Shown here: positions 9,473 to 17,150 of the stretch, piece after piece
Layout of the letters: each line of letters starts with the position of its first letter
How positions within the stretch are numbered: position 1 is the stretch's first letter
Source of the DNA: Chitinophagaceae bacterium LGM1
GTDB lineage: Bacteria > Bacteroidota > Bacteroidia > Chitinophagales > Chitinophagaceae
DNA length: 64,000 bases
NCBI GenBank assembly: GCA_018604165.1
Contig: CP075895.1
Coordinates: forward strand, 2,413,001 to 2,477,000
Direction of reading: 5' to 3'
Program-made: the position numbers and the translations under genes
The notes under the pieces: model-generated
Seen by the model: only the letters and a program-made list of their open reading frames with translations
Databases searched by the model: none
Told to the model about the DNA's origin: nothing

Positions 9473-9751
9473 ATGAATAACAATAAACATGCAATAGGGC
9501 GCAGGTTACGCAAGGCTCGTGTGCTGATGGGATTTTCCCGAAAGGAAGTCATGGAAGCATTGGGGTTACAAACGACTACCCATATCTGTGATTGGGAACG
9601 AGGAGAGCGTTTACCGGGTGTGCAAAATCTATTAAAGCTATCTGTGCTGTATAAAACGCTTCCTGATTCATTGTTGTATGAATTACGACAGGATGCCATT
9701 AAAGAAATCGGTGCATGGATGAAAGAGGTTGAGGATAAGAAGCAGCCATAA
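9473..9751 (+). CDS. XRE-family helix-turn-helix regulator
   Basis: 92 residues. An HTH_3 domain fills residues 8-65: IGRRLRKARVLMGFSRKEVM, then the recognition region LGLQTTTHICDWERGERLPG. It is a DNA-binding repressor-type protein, likely regulating element genes. No toxin partner is adjacent. The 165 bp after it contain a 16-bp AT palindrome that may be its operator. Confidence 0.85.
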   Translation: MNNNKHAIGRRLRKARVLMGFSRKEVMEALGLQTTTHICDWERGERLPGVQNLLKLSVLYKTLPDSLLYELRQDAIKEIGAWMKEVEDKKQP

Positions 9752-9845
9752 AAACACATACTCTGTAGCTGTGGAAAACTATTATCAGTAATTGTGCCGT
9801 GTGCGGGAAGTTTTGGGGATAACAAAAAGCGTTTCGTATCGGTTA

Positions 9846-9881
9846 CGTTCTCGGACGATTATTAATTAATAATAACGAACG
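9846..9881. promoter_or_regulatory. AT palindrome with CGTTC/GAACG arms, candidate operator
   Basis: A perfect 16-bp palindrome, ATTATTAATTAATAAT, sits at 9858-9873, flanked by CGTTC (9846-9850) and GAACG (9877-9881). It lies between the XRE gene and the start of the 70 aa gene at 9917, where the promoter for that operon should be. Binding by the XRE protein is inferred only from position. Confidence 0.4.
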
Positions 9882-9916
9882 GAAATTCTCTCATTTTCTG
9901 TTTGTAAGTAATAACC

Positions 9917-10129
9917 ATGAATGAACAAGAAAGAAAACAGTTTGCCTTTGAACTTGCCAGTACCTTACAGGATGTTAAGTCTTTAGGAGTATATGAAATA
10001 TTCGTTGCTAATTACACGGAAGATAAGTTGCGGGAAATACTGCGTATTGTAATGAATACGCCCATAGAGAATATTAAACGCAGCAGGGCTGCCTACTTTA
10101 CTTATTTGGTTAAGCACCGCAACTTCTGA
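9917..10129 (+). CDS. Small hypothetical protein upstream of the RuvC-like gene
   Basis: 70 residues (MNEQERKQFAFELASTLQDV), acidic N-terminus and basic C-terminus (NIKRSRAAYFTYLVKH), predicted helical. No known domain. Its stop is directly followed by the ATG of the next gene at 10131, so they are translated from one transcript. Confidence 0.6.
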   Translation: MNEQERKQFAFELASTLQDVKSLGVYEIFVANYTEDKLREILRIVMNTPIENIKRSRAAYFTYLVKHRNF

Positions 10130-10130
10130 T

Positions 10131-10598
10131 ATGCGCCTCGGACTATGTATCGGCACTAAGTATATGGGGTATGCGGTAGCAGATACCGCAGAGTTGCTTG
10201 ATTGGGGTGTAAAGGCAGCAGGCGGTAAGTGGAATAGCAAAAAGCTGCAAAAGATGGTTACAACTTTGCAAGCTATCGTATACACCTACCATGTAAAAGA
10301 AGTCATTATCAAGATACCGGATGTACTGCCTGCTTCTAAGGGCTTTATGCAGCTTGTAGGGGCTATGAATGTGTTGTTTGAGGGTATGGGTGTACAAGCA
10401 AGATACATTCGGCTATCTGACCTGAAACTGCATTACTGCAATCGGGTGGATGTGAACAAAGAATGTCTGTTTGCTGCTATTGCAACTAAGCATCCTGAAC
10501 TTGCGTTGGTATATCCGAAACAGCTAATAACGGATACCCTATACTACAACAAAATAGCAGAAGCTGTGGGTGCTGTGTTTTATGAAATACACCCTTAG
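10131..10598 (+). CDS. RuvC/RNase H-fold-like protein with an atypical active site
   Basis: 155 residues. The start, RLGLCIGTKYMGYAVADTAE, followed by LLDWGVK, has the look of the first beta-hairpin of RuvC-like resolvases, and the later VKEVIIKIPD and the helical C-terminus ITDTLYYNKIAEAVGAV fit that fold. The usual first catalytic Asp (G-I-D-P/x-G) is replaced by Thr, so a normal two-metal active site is doubtful. It may bind branched DNA or act as an accessory factor. It is the last backbone gene before the direct repeat that precedes the methyltransferase pair. Confidence 0.5.
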   Translation: MRLGLCIGTKYMGYAVADTAELLDWGVKAAGGKWNSKKLQKMVTTLQAIVYTYHVKEVIIKIPDVLPASKGFMQLVGAMNVLFEGMGVQARYIRLSDLKLHYCNRVDVNKECLFAAIATKHPELALVYPKQLITDTLYYNKIAEAVGAVFYEIHP

Positions 10599-10600
10599 CT

Positions 10601-10654
10601 CCGCAGTTTCTTTTGCTTCTTTGCTTTCCTGCTATGGAAAGAAAAAGAAGTTTT
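10601..10654. repeat. Direct repeat copy A, left of the methyltransferase pair
   Basis: 54 bp beginning CCGCAGTTTCTTTTGCTTCT. The first 34 bp are identical to 13299-13332 and the remaining 20 differ by two substitutions and one base deletion. Internally it forms an imperfect hairpin (CTTCTTTGCTTTCC paired with GGAAAGAAAAAGAAG) followed by TTTT, so each copy can also act as a terminator. Confidence 0.8.
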
Positions 10655-10673
10655 ACAAATAACAGGTATTCCA

Positions 10674-12281
10674 TTGCCAATGTCAAAAAAAGGAGTAGAT
10701 ACTAAGTTTTCATACCCTCATCAAGAGGACATCATCTTTTCAATTCATAATGATCCAATAAAAGACCCCTACAGTTCTTTTTTTGAAAAGAACATAAAGC
10801 ATTATGACAGAAAAAAACTTGGACAGTTTTATACACACAAGGAATTAGTCAAATACATCTTCAGTACTATTCCTGTAAATGAAAATTCAAGAATACTTGA
10901 CCCTACAGCAGGTGCAGGAGCGTTTTTGATTTCAGCCTTGACATATAACAATAATAATGATCAAAATATTTACGGTATAGACATCGATGCCAATGCTTTG
11001 AAATTATGTGTACAAAACATCTCGTCGAACGCAGGCGCTACTAATAGCGATAATTTCATTTGCGCTAATACAATACATTCCGAGTTGCGGGAACTATTTC
11101 CGGAAATATATTCAGAAGGCGGATTTGACGTTGTAATTGGCAACCCGCCATATCAACACGTAGTAGCAAAAAAGGATTACAATCCTGACGATGAAGTATT
11201 TAAGCCAATATTAAATGGAATAGTAAATGCTGCATCCTTAATCATAGCCAAAAGTTTGCAATACTTAAAACCGGGGGGCTTTCTTGGTTTTGTTTTACCC
11301 AAAGGCATTTTAAGGGTTGGCTCATTTTCGAATGTAAGAAAGTATATCGCTACCAATTTCCTTGTAAAAGAAATATTTGATTTAGGCCACTATTTTAAAG
11401 ACGTAAGAGGCGACCAGATTATTGTAATAATTCAAAAATGCAAACCCATAAATTATCAAAACGATGTATTAATAAACATACATAACAAGAACAAACCACT
11501 AGAAAACAAAACCAGCTATCGGATAAAACAACAGATGCTTATTGATTACGATTTTTACCCGGTGTATCGTAACGAATCAATCATACAATTATCTGCTAAA
11601 TTGCTTGGTATTAAAACTACACTTGATTCAATATGTGACGGCAATATATTCAGAGGCATTAACCTCAGCTCAAAAAATGATGCAATCAGTAAAAACCATC
11701 AAAAGAATTGTATAACAATTTACAGAGGCGATTCAGTAGGAAAGTTTGCAACCAGATATCCGCTATATCTTGATCTGAAAAAAATAAAAAATGACAACAA
11801 AATAAACCGATTGAAAAATGAAAAAATAATTCTTCAAAACCTATGTTCAAAGGAAGGTGGGATAGCAGCAACTATTAGCAGCGCAAATGAATTAAATATG
11901 GACACCGTAACAAACATACTATCTGCAAAAAATGATTTGAAGTTTTTATTAGGGATTATCAATTCTAAGTTTGCTGATTTCTTTCTGCTTCACATCATTT
12001 TTTTAAGTTCAAATTTCACCATGCATACAGACAGGAAATACATAGGCCAATTACCAATAGTATTGCCGGATACAACTATTATTAAAAAAATATCAGCAAT
12101 TGTTGATGCAATATTAAAACTGAATGGAGAAAAGGGTACGGAATATCAAAACTTGTATATTAAGTTGAATAAACTGGTTTATTCGATTTATGAACTAACC
12201 AACGAAGAAATTAATATAATTGAAAGTTGCTTAAAAGACACATTAAGTAGCAGGAACTATTATGGTCCGGAAAATGAATAA
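10674..12281 (+). CDS. N6-adenine DNA methyltransferase (Eco57I/TaqI type)
   Basis: 535 residues from 10674; an internal ATG at 10680 is equally possible. It opens with LGQFYTHKELVKYIFSTIP, the usual lead into the gamma-class fold. Motif I is LDPTAGAGAFL (about 75-85), motif II GIDIDANAL and motif IV IGNPPYQHV (about 156-164). The C-terminal half looks like a target-recognition domain. It transfers methyl from SAM to adenine in DNA. No cleavage domain is visible and no restriction gene is adjacent, so it may be a solitary modification enzyme, or part of a system whose nuclease is elsewhere. It is AT-rich compared with the backbone. Confidence 0.88.
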   Translation: MPMSKKGVDTKFSYPHQEDIIFSIHNDPIKDPYSSFFEKNIKHYDRKKLGQFYTHKELVKYIFSTIPVNENSRILDPTAGAGAFLISALTYNNNNDQNIYGIDIDANALKLCVQNISSNAGATNSDNFICANTIHSELRELFPEIYSEGGFDVVIGNPPYQHVVAKKDYNPDDEVFKPILNGIVNAASLIIAKSLQYLKPGGFLGFVLPKGILRVGSFSNVRKYIATNFLVKEIFDLGHYFKDVRGDQIIVIIQKCKPINYQNDVLINIHNKNKPLENKTSYRIKQQMLIDYDFYPVYRNESIIQLSAKLLGIKTTLDSICDGNIFRGINLSSKNDAISKNHQKNCITIYRGDSVGKFATRYPLYLDLKKIKNDNKINRLKNEKIILQNLCSKEGGIAATISSANELNMDTVTNILSAKNDLKFLLGIINSKFADFFLLHIIFLSSNFTMHTDRKYIGQLPIVLPDTTIIKKISAIVDAILKLNGEKGTEYQNLYIKLNKLVYSIYELTNEEINIIESCLKDTLSSRNYYGPENE

Positions 12282-13092
12282 CCTGACAGGCAAAGAATGG
12301 CTAAACTATTCCTTTTCAATTTGGAGAGATATCAGGAAATCCAAACATGAAAACAGCTTAAAGCATCCTGCCTTATTCCCTACCCAATTGGTTGAGCGAT
12401 TTATAAACATCTATACAAAAGATAATGGCGAGATAATTCTTGACCCCTTTCTGGGAACGGGCACCTCTTTAATAGCTTGTAATAATACAAAACGCTCAGG
12501 CATAGGGTGTGAATTAAACAAAGAATATGCCGCAATAGCAAAAAACCGCTTGAAGAATCAGGAAACAGCATTGTCTGCAGCTTATAAACTAAAGATATTA
12601 ATTGGTGACAATAGAAAAACACTGAAAAAAATCCCGTCAGGTAGCATTGACTTGTCAATCAGTTCTCCGCCATATTGGGATATTCTGAATCAAAAAAGAA
12701 CTGTTGATAATAAAGAGATAAAAAATTACTCGGACTCAAAAAAAGACATTGGCAATATTTCTGATTATAATGAATTTATTGACAGCCTGAAAGATGTATA
12801 TAGCGAAGTGTACAGAGTGCTTAAACCTGACAAACGCTGTATTATCAATATAATGGACTTGCGTAAAAAAGATAAATTTTATCCATTACACATAGATATT
12901 TCAAAAATGATGACAGCAATTGGATTTGAATTAGAGGATATTATTATCTGGGATAGGCAACATGAGTACAATAATATGAAAACACTAGGATATCCATGGG
13001 TTTTCAGGGTAAATAAAGTTCATGAATTTTTATGCGTGTTTTGGAAAAGAGAACATAGTGATAAAAAGATTAAAAAGGGCAAAGTTATATAG
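12262..13092 (+). CDS. DNA methyltransferase with SPPYW motif (N4-cytosine or N6-adenine)
   Basis: 276 residues; starts are possible at 12262 and 12274, and both overlap the preceding methyltransferase gene. The order is motif X-like KHPALFPTQLVERFI (about 34-48), motif I LDPFLGTGTSLIAC (about 60-73), then motif IV SSPPYWDI (about 134-141). SPPYW is more often seen in N4-cytosine enzymes. The C-terminus HEFLCVFWKRE is typical for the family. Together with its neighbour it makes a two-enzyme modification operon without a visible nuclease. Confidence 0.85.
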   Translation: MVRKMNNLTGKEWLNYSFSIWRDIRKSKHENSLKHPALFPTQLVERFINIYTKDNGEIILDPFLGTGTSLIACNNTKRSGIGCELNKEYAAIAKNRLKNQETALSAAYKLKILIGDNRKTLKKIPSGSIDLSISSPPYWDILNQKRTVDNKEIKNYSDSKKDIGNISDYNEFIDSLKDVYSEVYRVLKPDKRCIINIMDLRKKDKFYPLHIDISKMMTAIGFELEDIIIWDRQHEYNNMKTLGYPWVFRVNKVHEFLCVFWKREHSDKKIKKGKVI

Positions 13093-13263
13093 ATGCTCTC
13101 CTTCCTGCCATTCGGGATATTCAGGCTTACAGACAAGGAACATTCCTATTTATGGCATTGCCATAAAAACAGTTTTAATAAGCCATCTAAAGGCAGCTCG
13201 CTTACTTTGCCATCTGCAACTGGTGATACCACTAACCCCAACGCCTCGCAACTAAAACTATTC
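13071..13263 (+). pseudogene. Broken 3' end of a backbone gene after the methyltransferase pair
   Basis: Right after the methyltransferase stop the base composition becomes GC-richer. Two adjacent frames read like protein tails: one from about 13083 (SYIDALLPAIRDIQAYRQGT to FMALP, stop 13165-13167), and the next frame continuing to NASQLKLF with its stop at 13261-13263. A frameshift near the end of the first would join them. I infer a truncated, frameshifted remnant of an element gene cut by arrival of the methyltransferase block. The parent protein is not recognised. Confidence 0.35.
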
Positions 13264-13298
13264 TAGGCAGCCCTCAAAGGCTGCTTTACTTTTGTGCC

Positions 13299-13351
13299 CC
13301 GCAGTTTCTTTTGCTTCTTTGCTTTCCTGCTACTGAAAGAAAAGAAGTTTT
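13299..13351. repeat. Direct repeat copy B, right of the methyltransferase pair
   Basis: 53 bp matching copy A at 10601-10654, with a 34-bp identical start. It also folds into a hairpin (CTTCTTTGCTTTC with GAAAGAAAAGAAG). Recombination between the copies would remove both methyltransferase genes and the remnant. Confidence 0.8.
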
Positions 13352-13414
13352 GGCAACGAGGTACACCTACCTGCATTTTCTGTACCTTGAGGTAGTTTCA
13401 ATAGGGGTGAAATA

Positions 13415-13444
13415 GAAGCCATCTTGTATGTACAGGATGGCTTC
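13415..13444 (-). terminator. Terminator hairpin after ssb
   Basis: GAAGCCATC (13415-13423) pairs perfectly with GATGGCTTC (13436-13444). It lies 17 bp past the ssb stop on the minus strand and is followed there by a T-rich stretch. Confidence 0.6.
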
Positions 13445-13461
13445 GCAACATATACGCCATC

Positions 13462-13833
13462 TTAAAACGGCAAGTCATCCTTACTTGCACCTGCACCATC
13501 AGGTATGGGTACTGCTCCCTTTTGCTTTCCGCTATGCAGTACCTGTATATGCTGCACATGGAATGTTAAATACGCATGGTATTCGCCATCCATGCCCTTA
13601 TACGCATTGATACCTGTATGCCCTGCAAGCGATACAATACTGCCTTTGGTAAGTACCTGTGCTACTTTCGTACTTATCCAATACGCACAGTTGTAGTAGC
13701 TTGTTTCTTTCTTCTTCTCACCTTGCGTGGTGTACTGCCTGTTAATGGCAATGCTGAACGCCACTAACTGCCGTTTGTCTTTGAGTGTCTTTACCTGCGC
13801 ATCTGCCGTTAGTCTTCCTGTAATGATTTCCAT
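13462..13833 (-). CDS. ssb: Single-stranded DNA-binding protein
   Basis: 123 residues. An OB-fold of the SSB family: MEIITGRLTADAQVKTLKD at the start, the conserved NRQYTTQG and YYNCAYWIS strands, and GSIVSLAGHTGINAYKGMDG. The short tail ends in DDLPF, the acidic tip that recruits replication and repair proteins. It is shorter than chromosomal SSB and sits in the mobile region with ArdC, so it is the element's own copy for protecting transferred single strands. Confidence 0.9.
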   Translation of the reverse strand: MEIITGRLTADAQVKTLKDKRQLVAFSIAINRQYTTQGEKKKETSYYNCAYWISTKVAQVLTKGSIVSLAGHTGINAYKGMDGEYHAYLTFHVQHIQVLHSGKQKGAVPIPDGAGASKDDLPF

Positions 13834-13844
13834 ATCTGTATGTT

Positions 13845-14060
13845 TTAGTCTGTGAATAATCCGAGTTGGTTAAATACCTGTACGCCCAATCTGTTTTTCT
13901 GAAACACATACTTTGCCATATACCGCAGGGTGATTTCTTCATTATTGAGAATTGCCCATGCCTGTATCAGTGCTTTGGAGCGATTGAGGCTGCTTTTTTG
14001 TCTTTGGATGTCCCAGCTTAGTGTCATTAGCAGGGATTTTCTTTTCTGTTGTGCTGTCAT
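13845..14060 (-). CDS. Small conserved protein upstream of ssb
   Basis: 71 residues (MTAQQKRKSLLMTLSWDIQR), basic N-terminus with KSSLNRSKALIQAWAIL. It resembles small proteins next to ssb in Bacteroidota elements, of unknown function. It is followed 11 bp later by ssb in the same direction, so they form an operon. A short helical DNA-binding role is possible. Confidence 0.55.
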   Translation of the reverse strand: MTAQQKRKSLLMTLSWDIQRQKSSLNRSKALIQAWAILNNEEITLRYMAKYVFQKNRLGVQVFNQLGLFTD

Positions 14061-14371
14061 GTCATTTTTTTAGATACAATTCGCTGTAAAAAATCTGCTT
14101 AGCGCATAGCTACTCATCCGGCACTAACTGAATGACAGGCAAGGTTTTTACAAAGAATACGAGCTGTGAGAGGCTCTTTCCACTAACTGCACAGTCTGGA
14201 GATTGTTTGTAAAACCTGTGGCATGACCTTGCATGGCATGAGGGTGTGCCGACTTTCGCGGCTGCGGTAAGTAGTGTCCCTTTATAGGGTCTTTTATACC
14301 CCTTATGCTCTCAGCAATTCTTGCATACACTGATACTGAAACAATATTCTTTCACAATTAAACAGTACACA
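14061..14371. other. Intergenic region with inverted and direct repeats before ardC
   Basis: About 310 bp between the divergent ssb operon and the ArdC-like gene. It holds a long inverted repeat with one bulge (AGGTTTTTACAAA at 14142-14154 with TTTGTAAAACCT at 14206-14217), a direct repeat CACTAACTG (14122-14130 and 14181-14189) and a small hairpin CCCT-ttat-AGGG at 14278-14289. It may hold promoters for both operons or a transfer origin. No gene is seen. Confidence 0.4.
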
Positions 14372-15271
14372 ATGCAAGAAACAACCAATGCGCAGGCTAC
14401 ACAGCCTGTAAAAGATGTATATGCCCTTGTAACAGAGCGTATCGTAGCACAATTAGAAAAAGGGGTAGTGCCGTGGCGACAGCCTTGGATAGATGCAGGG
14501 ATGCCCAGAAACCTTGTGAGTGGTAAAGCATATCGAGGGCTTAACCTGATACTCTTATCCATGCTTGGCTATGAGCAAAACCTGTTTTTAACCTTTAAGC
14601 AAGTCAATGACTTAGGCGGTAAGGTAAGGCGGGATGAACAAGGCCACATGGTTACATTTTGGAAACAGCCTGAGAAAAAAGAAGCTGGCGAAGAACTAGT
14701 AGAAGATGCAGAACGGCGTAGGTCTATACTGCGCTATTACATGGTCTTTAACATCTCACAATGCGAACTACCTGAAAAGTACCAGCTACCTGAAATTGAA
14801 CCTGTGGCAAACCTTGTCTGTGAGGCAGTGTATGAGAACATGCCGAACAAGCCGCCTATTCGGTTTAAAGAGCAACAAGCATATTACAATCCGTTACAGG
14901 ATTACATTAATATGCCGAAGCAGAAAAGCTTTGAAAGTAATGATGCCTACTATGCAACACTCTTTCACGAACTGATGCATTCGACAGGGCATTATTCCCG
15001 CTGTAACCGCAAAGACCTCATTGAGATGTCGGAGTTTGGTTCGGATGCGTACTCCAATGAGGAACTGACGGCAGAGATTGGAGCATGTTATTTACAGCAA
15101 CTGGCAGGTATTCCATCTCAATTTGAACAAAGTGCAGCGTATATACAGAACTGGCTGCTGAAACTGAAGTTTGATAAGCGGCTGATATTTACGGCAGCAG
15201 GTAATGCTCAGAAAGGTGTGGACTATATTTTGGGGGTACAGGGTGATACAGATGAGCCAAAGACTGACTGA
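14372..15271 (+). CDS. ArdC-like antirestriction protein with zincin domain
   Basis: 299 residues from the ATG at 14372 (MQETTNAQATQPVKDVYALV); the frame is open to 14321 but the extra residues look non-coding. The N-terminal ArdC ssDNA-binding domain is clear: LEKGVVPWRQPW, AYRGLNLILLSMLGY and VTFWKQPEK. The C-terminal zinc metallopeptidase-like domain has FHELMHSTGH (about residues 199-208) and a later YSNEELTAEIGACYL. ArdC proteins enter recipient cells with conjugating DNA and protect it from restriction. This supports the conjugative or mobilisable nature of the region. Confidence 0.88.
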   Translation: MQETTNAQATQPVKDVYALVTERIVAQLEKGVVPWRQPWIDAGMPRNLVSGKAYRGLNLILLSMLGYEQNLFLTFKQVNDLGGKVRRDEQGHMVTFWKQPEKKEAGEELVEDAERRRSILRYYMVFNISQCELPEKYQLPEIEPVANLVCEAVYENMPNKPPIRFKEQQAYYNPLQDYINMPKQKSFESNDAYYATLFHELMHSTGHYSRCNRKDLIEMSEFGSDAYSNEELTAEIGACYLQQLAGIPSQFEQSAAYIQNWLLKLKFDKRLIFTAAGNAQKGVDYILGVQGDTDEPKTD

Positions 15272-15404
15272 TTGGTTTTGTTTATTTGATGTGTACAGGG
15301 GTTAGTTACACAAGGCTCAACATCTTTATGTTGGGCTTTAATTTATAGAGGTTATGTTAATAAAACAGATAGTATTGATAGTCGAAATAATCATAGAGTA
15401 ATAT

Positions 15405-16151
15405 CTATTTAGTAAGAAGTTTAATCATGAATATATAATAGCTATATCCCAAGAATACACCCAATAAAAATCGAATAAACCAGTAAGTTATGTTCATCCT
15501 TTTTAATAAATCCATCAACATATAAGATACAAGTATTGCAGATGGAATATCAGTTATAATAGTTCTTAATTCTCTGGACTCATTATTCAGTAAAAAAAAG
15601 ATGGGAATTTCAAGTATAGTAATATATGGTATTAGCATATAATTAGTACCATATATAAATAAGCAAGCAATTATTACTTCGACAAAAGAGTACCTAGGGT
15701 ATGCAATAACAAAGTACTCAATGATTGCCAATCCTAGCAGTATTAGTAAAAGACGTTTATCTTCTAAAGAAGCACTAATCCCTTCATCTAATTTTATAGG
15801 TAAGAAATTAGACGATAGCCAATCACACAGTGGGGCAAAAAAATATTTATTTGTTACAATTAATACCGCAATCCAAAAAATAAAGTATATAAGTGGAGCA
15901 TAATATCTTTTTCTTTTGCCATTCCAAAATGCAATGATTGTTTTACCAGGTCTTAGTAATAACTCTTTTGAAGTATAAAAAAGTCCACTTTCAAAATTTA
16001 AATAGGCGTTAGCCAAAGCACTAATAATATAAGGAAAGTCTAACCTCTTATATTTCTTTTGTCCGCATTTGGAACAATATAAATTATCAAACAACGAATT
16101 ACAATTTTTGCAGTATTCGTATGTGTAAAATTCAGTATCTTGTTTCTTCAT
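15405..16151 (-). CDS. DUF3667-like membrane protein
   Basis: 248 residues. An N-terminal zinc ribbon (CKNCNSLFDNLYCSKCGQKK, about 16-35) is followed by the DUF3667 pattern of a helix with LLLRPGKTIIAFWNGKRKRYYAPLIYF and then four or five membrane segments. The function of this family is unknown. It is divergent from the secreted protein at 16194 with only about 42 bp between them. AT-rich, like the rest of this cargo block. Confidence 0.65.
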   Translation of the reverse strand: MKKQDTEFYTYEYCKNCNSLFDNLYCSKCGQKKYKRLDFPYIISALANAYLNFESGLFYTSKELLLRPGKTIIAFWNGKRKRYYAPLIYFIFWIAVLIVTNKYFFAPLCDWLSSNFLPIKLDEGISASLEDKRLLLILLGLAIIEYFVIAYPRYSFVEVIIACLFIYGTNYMLIPYITILEIPIFFLLNNESRELRTIITDIPSAILVSYMLMDLLKRMNITYWFIRFLLGVFLGYSYYIFMIKLLTK

Positions 16152-16193
16152 AATTACTTATGCTATTTAAGTAATGTCTGATTGCTAATATGA

Positions 16194-17063
16194 ATGAATA
16201 AGATACATTTTATTTGTCTAATATTAATACTGCATAACAATGTTTTAGCTCAAGTAAAATCAAATTTCATTTTACCAATACACGTTATTGCCAAACATAA
16301 TTTTTTCTTACAGTATTCCCCTCGTTTGGAAACAGGAAGTCATGTAAACGAGGCTGGTGTTGATTTTCAATTTTCAAAAGTTATTCCTAAAAAACTATTA
16401 ACAATCAATTTTTCTTATCGAACAGGCATATCATATTATCTTACTAATATTGGAATAGATGGGCAAAGTTTTGTTGGAGAACAAGAAGTTATGCTAACTA
16501 CCTCTTTGGGAGAAAAAGCAATGTCATCATATTGTCTTTCTCCTGTGTTACGCAAGCATAATATTTCTTACTATTTAATTTATTACATAGCCACAGACCA
16601 TACAACCCAATTAAGTGGCGGAATAAAATATAAGTATGCAACTTTCAAATCTGAATGGAATTTCTACTTTGAAAATGATTTCTTCGCATTTACATCATTA
16701 GATGAATTTAGAACATTCGCTTTTGAACTAAATCATAAAAAATCTATAAACAATCATGTATATGGCATAGGTATATATAATGCATTGTGGACAGGTACTA
16801 CTAAAGGCTTAGGCTTATTAAACAGGCAGCAGACTTATGACATGTCTAAGCAATATGGTGGGAAATACTCTAACGGAATATTAGCTTTGAAGTTTTATTT
16901 TGATAATTTTTCAGTAGGAATAGGGTATGATTCAGAAAAAATAAGAACAGTAATTCAGAATAATTTTCATTACATAATAAATGATGGAAAGATACCACCA
17001 CTGAATAGAGGTGATAGAGCATTCTTGCAACTTTCTATACTTGACTTTAGTTCGCTCTATTAA
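16194..17063 (+). CDS. Secreted protein, possibly of the bacterial toxin 23 type
   Basis: 289 residues with a signal peptide (MNKIHFICLILILHNNVLAQ). The mature part is rich in beta strands with aromatic residues. The stretches YFENDFFAFTSLDEFRTFAF, YSNGILALKFYFDNFSVGIGY and NRGDRAFLQLSIL recall the polymorphic toxin type 23 family as I remember it, in which a repeated D-x-F/Y-R-T pattern occurs. I could not verify this. It could instead be a small outer-membrane barrel. The gene is low in GC and stands in a cargo block. Confidence 0.45.
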   Translation: MNKIHFICLILILHNNVLAQVKSNFILPIHVIAKHNFFLQYSPRLETGSHVNEAGVDFQFSKVIPKKLLTINFSYRTGISYYLTNIGIDGQSFVGEQEVMLTTSLGEKAMSSYCLSPVLRKHNISYYLIYYIATDHTTQLSGGIKYKYATFKSEWNFYFENDFFAFTSLDEFRTFAFELNHKKSINNHVYGIGIYNALWTGTTKGLGLLNRQQTYDMSKQYGGKYSNGILALKFYFDNFSVGIGYDSEKIRTVIQNNFHYIINDGKIPPLNRGDRAFLQLSILDFSSLY

Positions 17064-17150
17064 AAAACAATACATTGATACTATGTAATGACCAAAGTAT
17101 TGATAGAATGAAGTGTTAAGAATAATGAAAGTTAATTAATAACAATAGGT

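Noticed and set aside
10674-13092. Reading the methyltransferase pair as a complete restriction-modification system
   Set aside because: No nuclease motif was seen in either protein and no further gene lies in the block.
13742-13942. 66-codon minus-strand frame overlapping ssb and the 71 aa gene
   Set aside because: Out of frame with both well-supported genes and without its own support.
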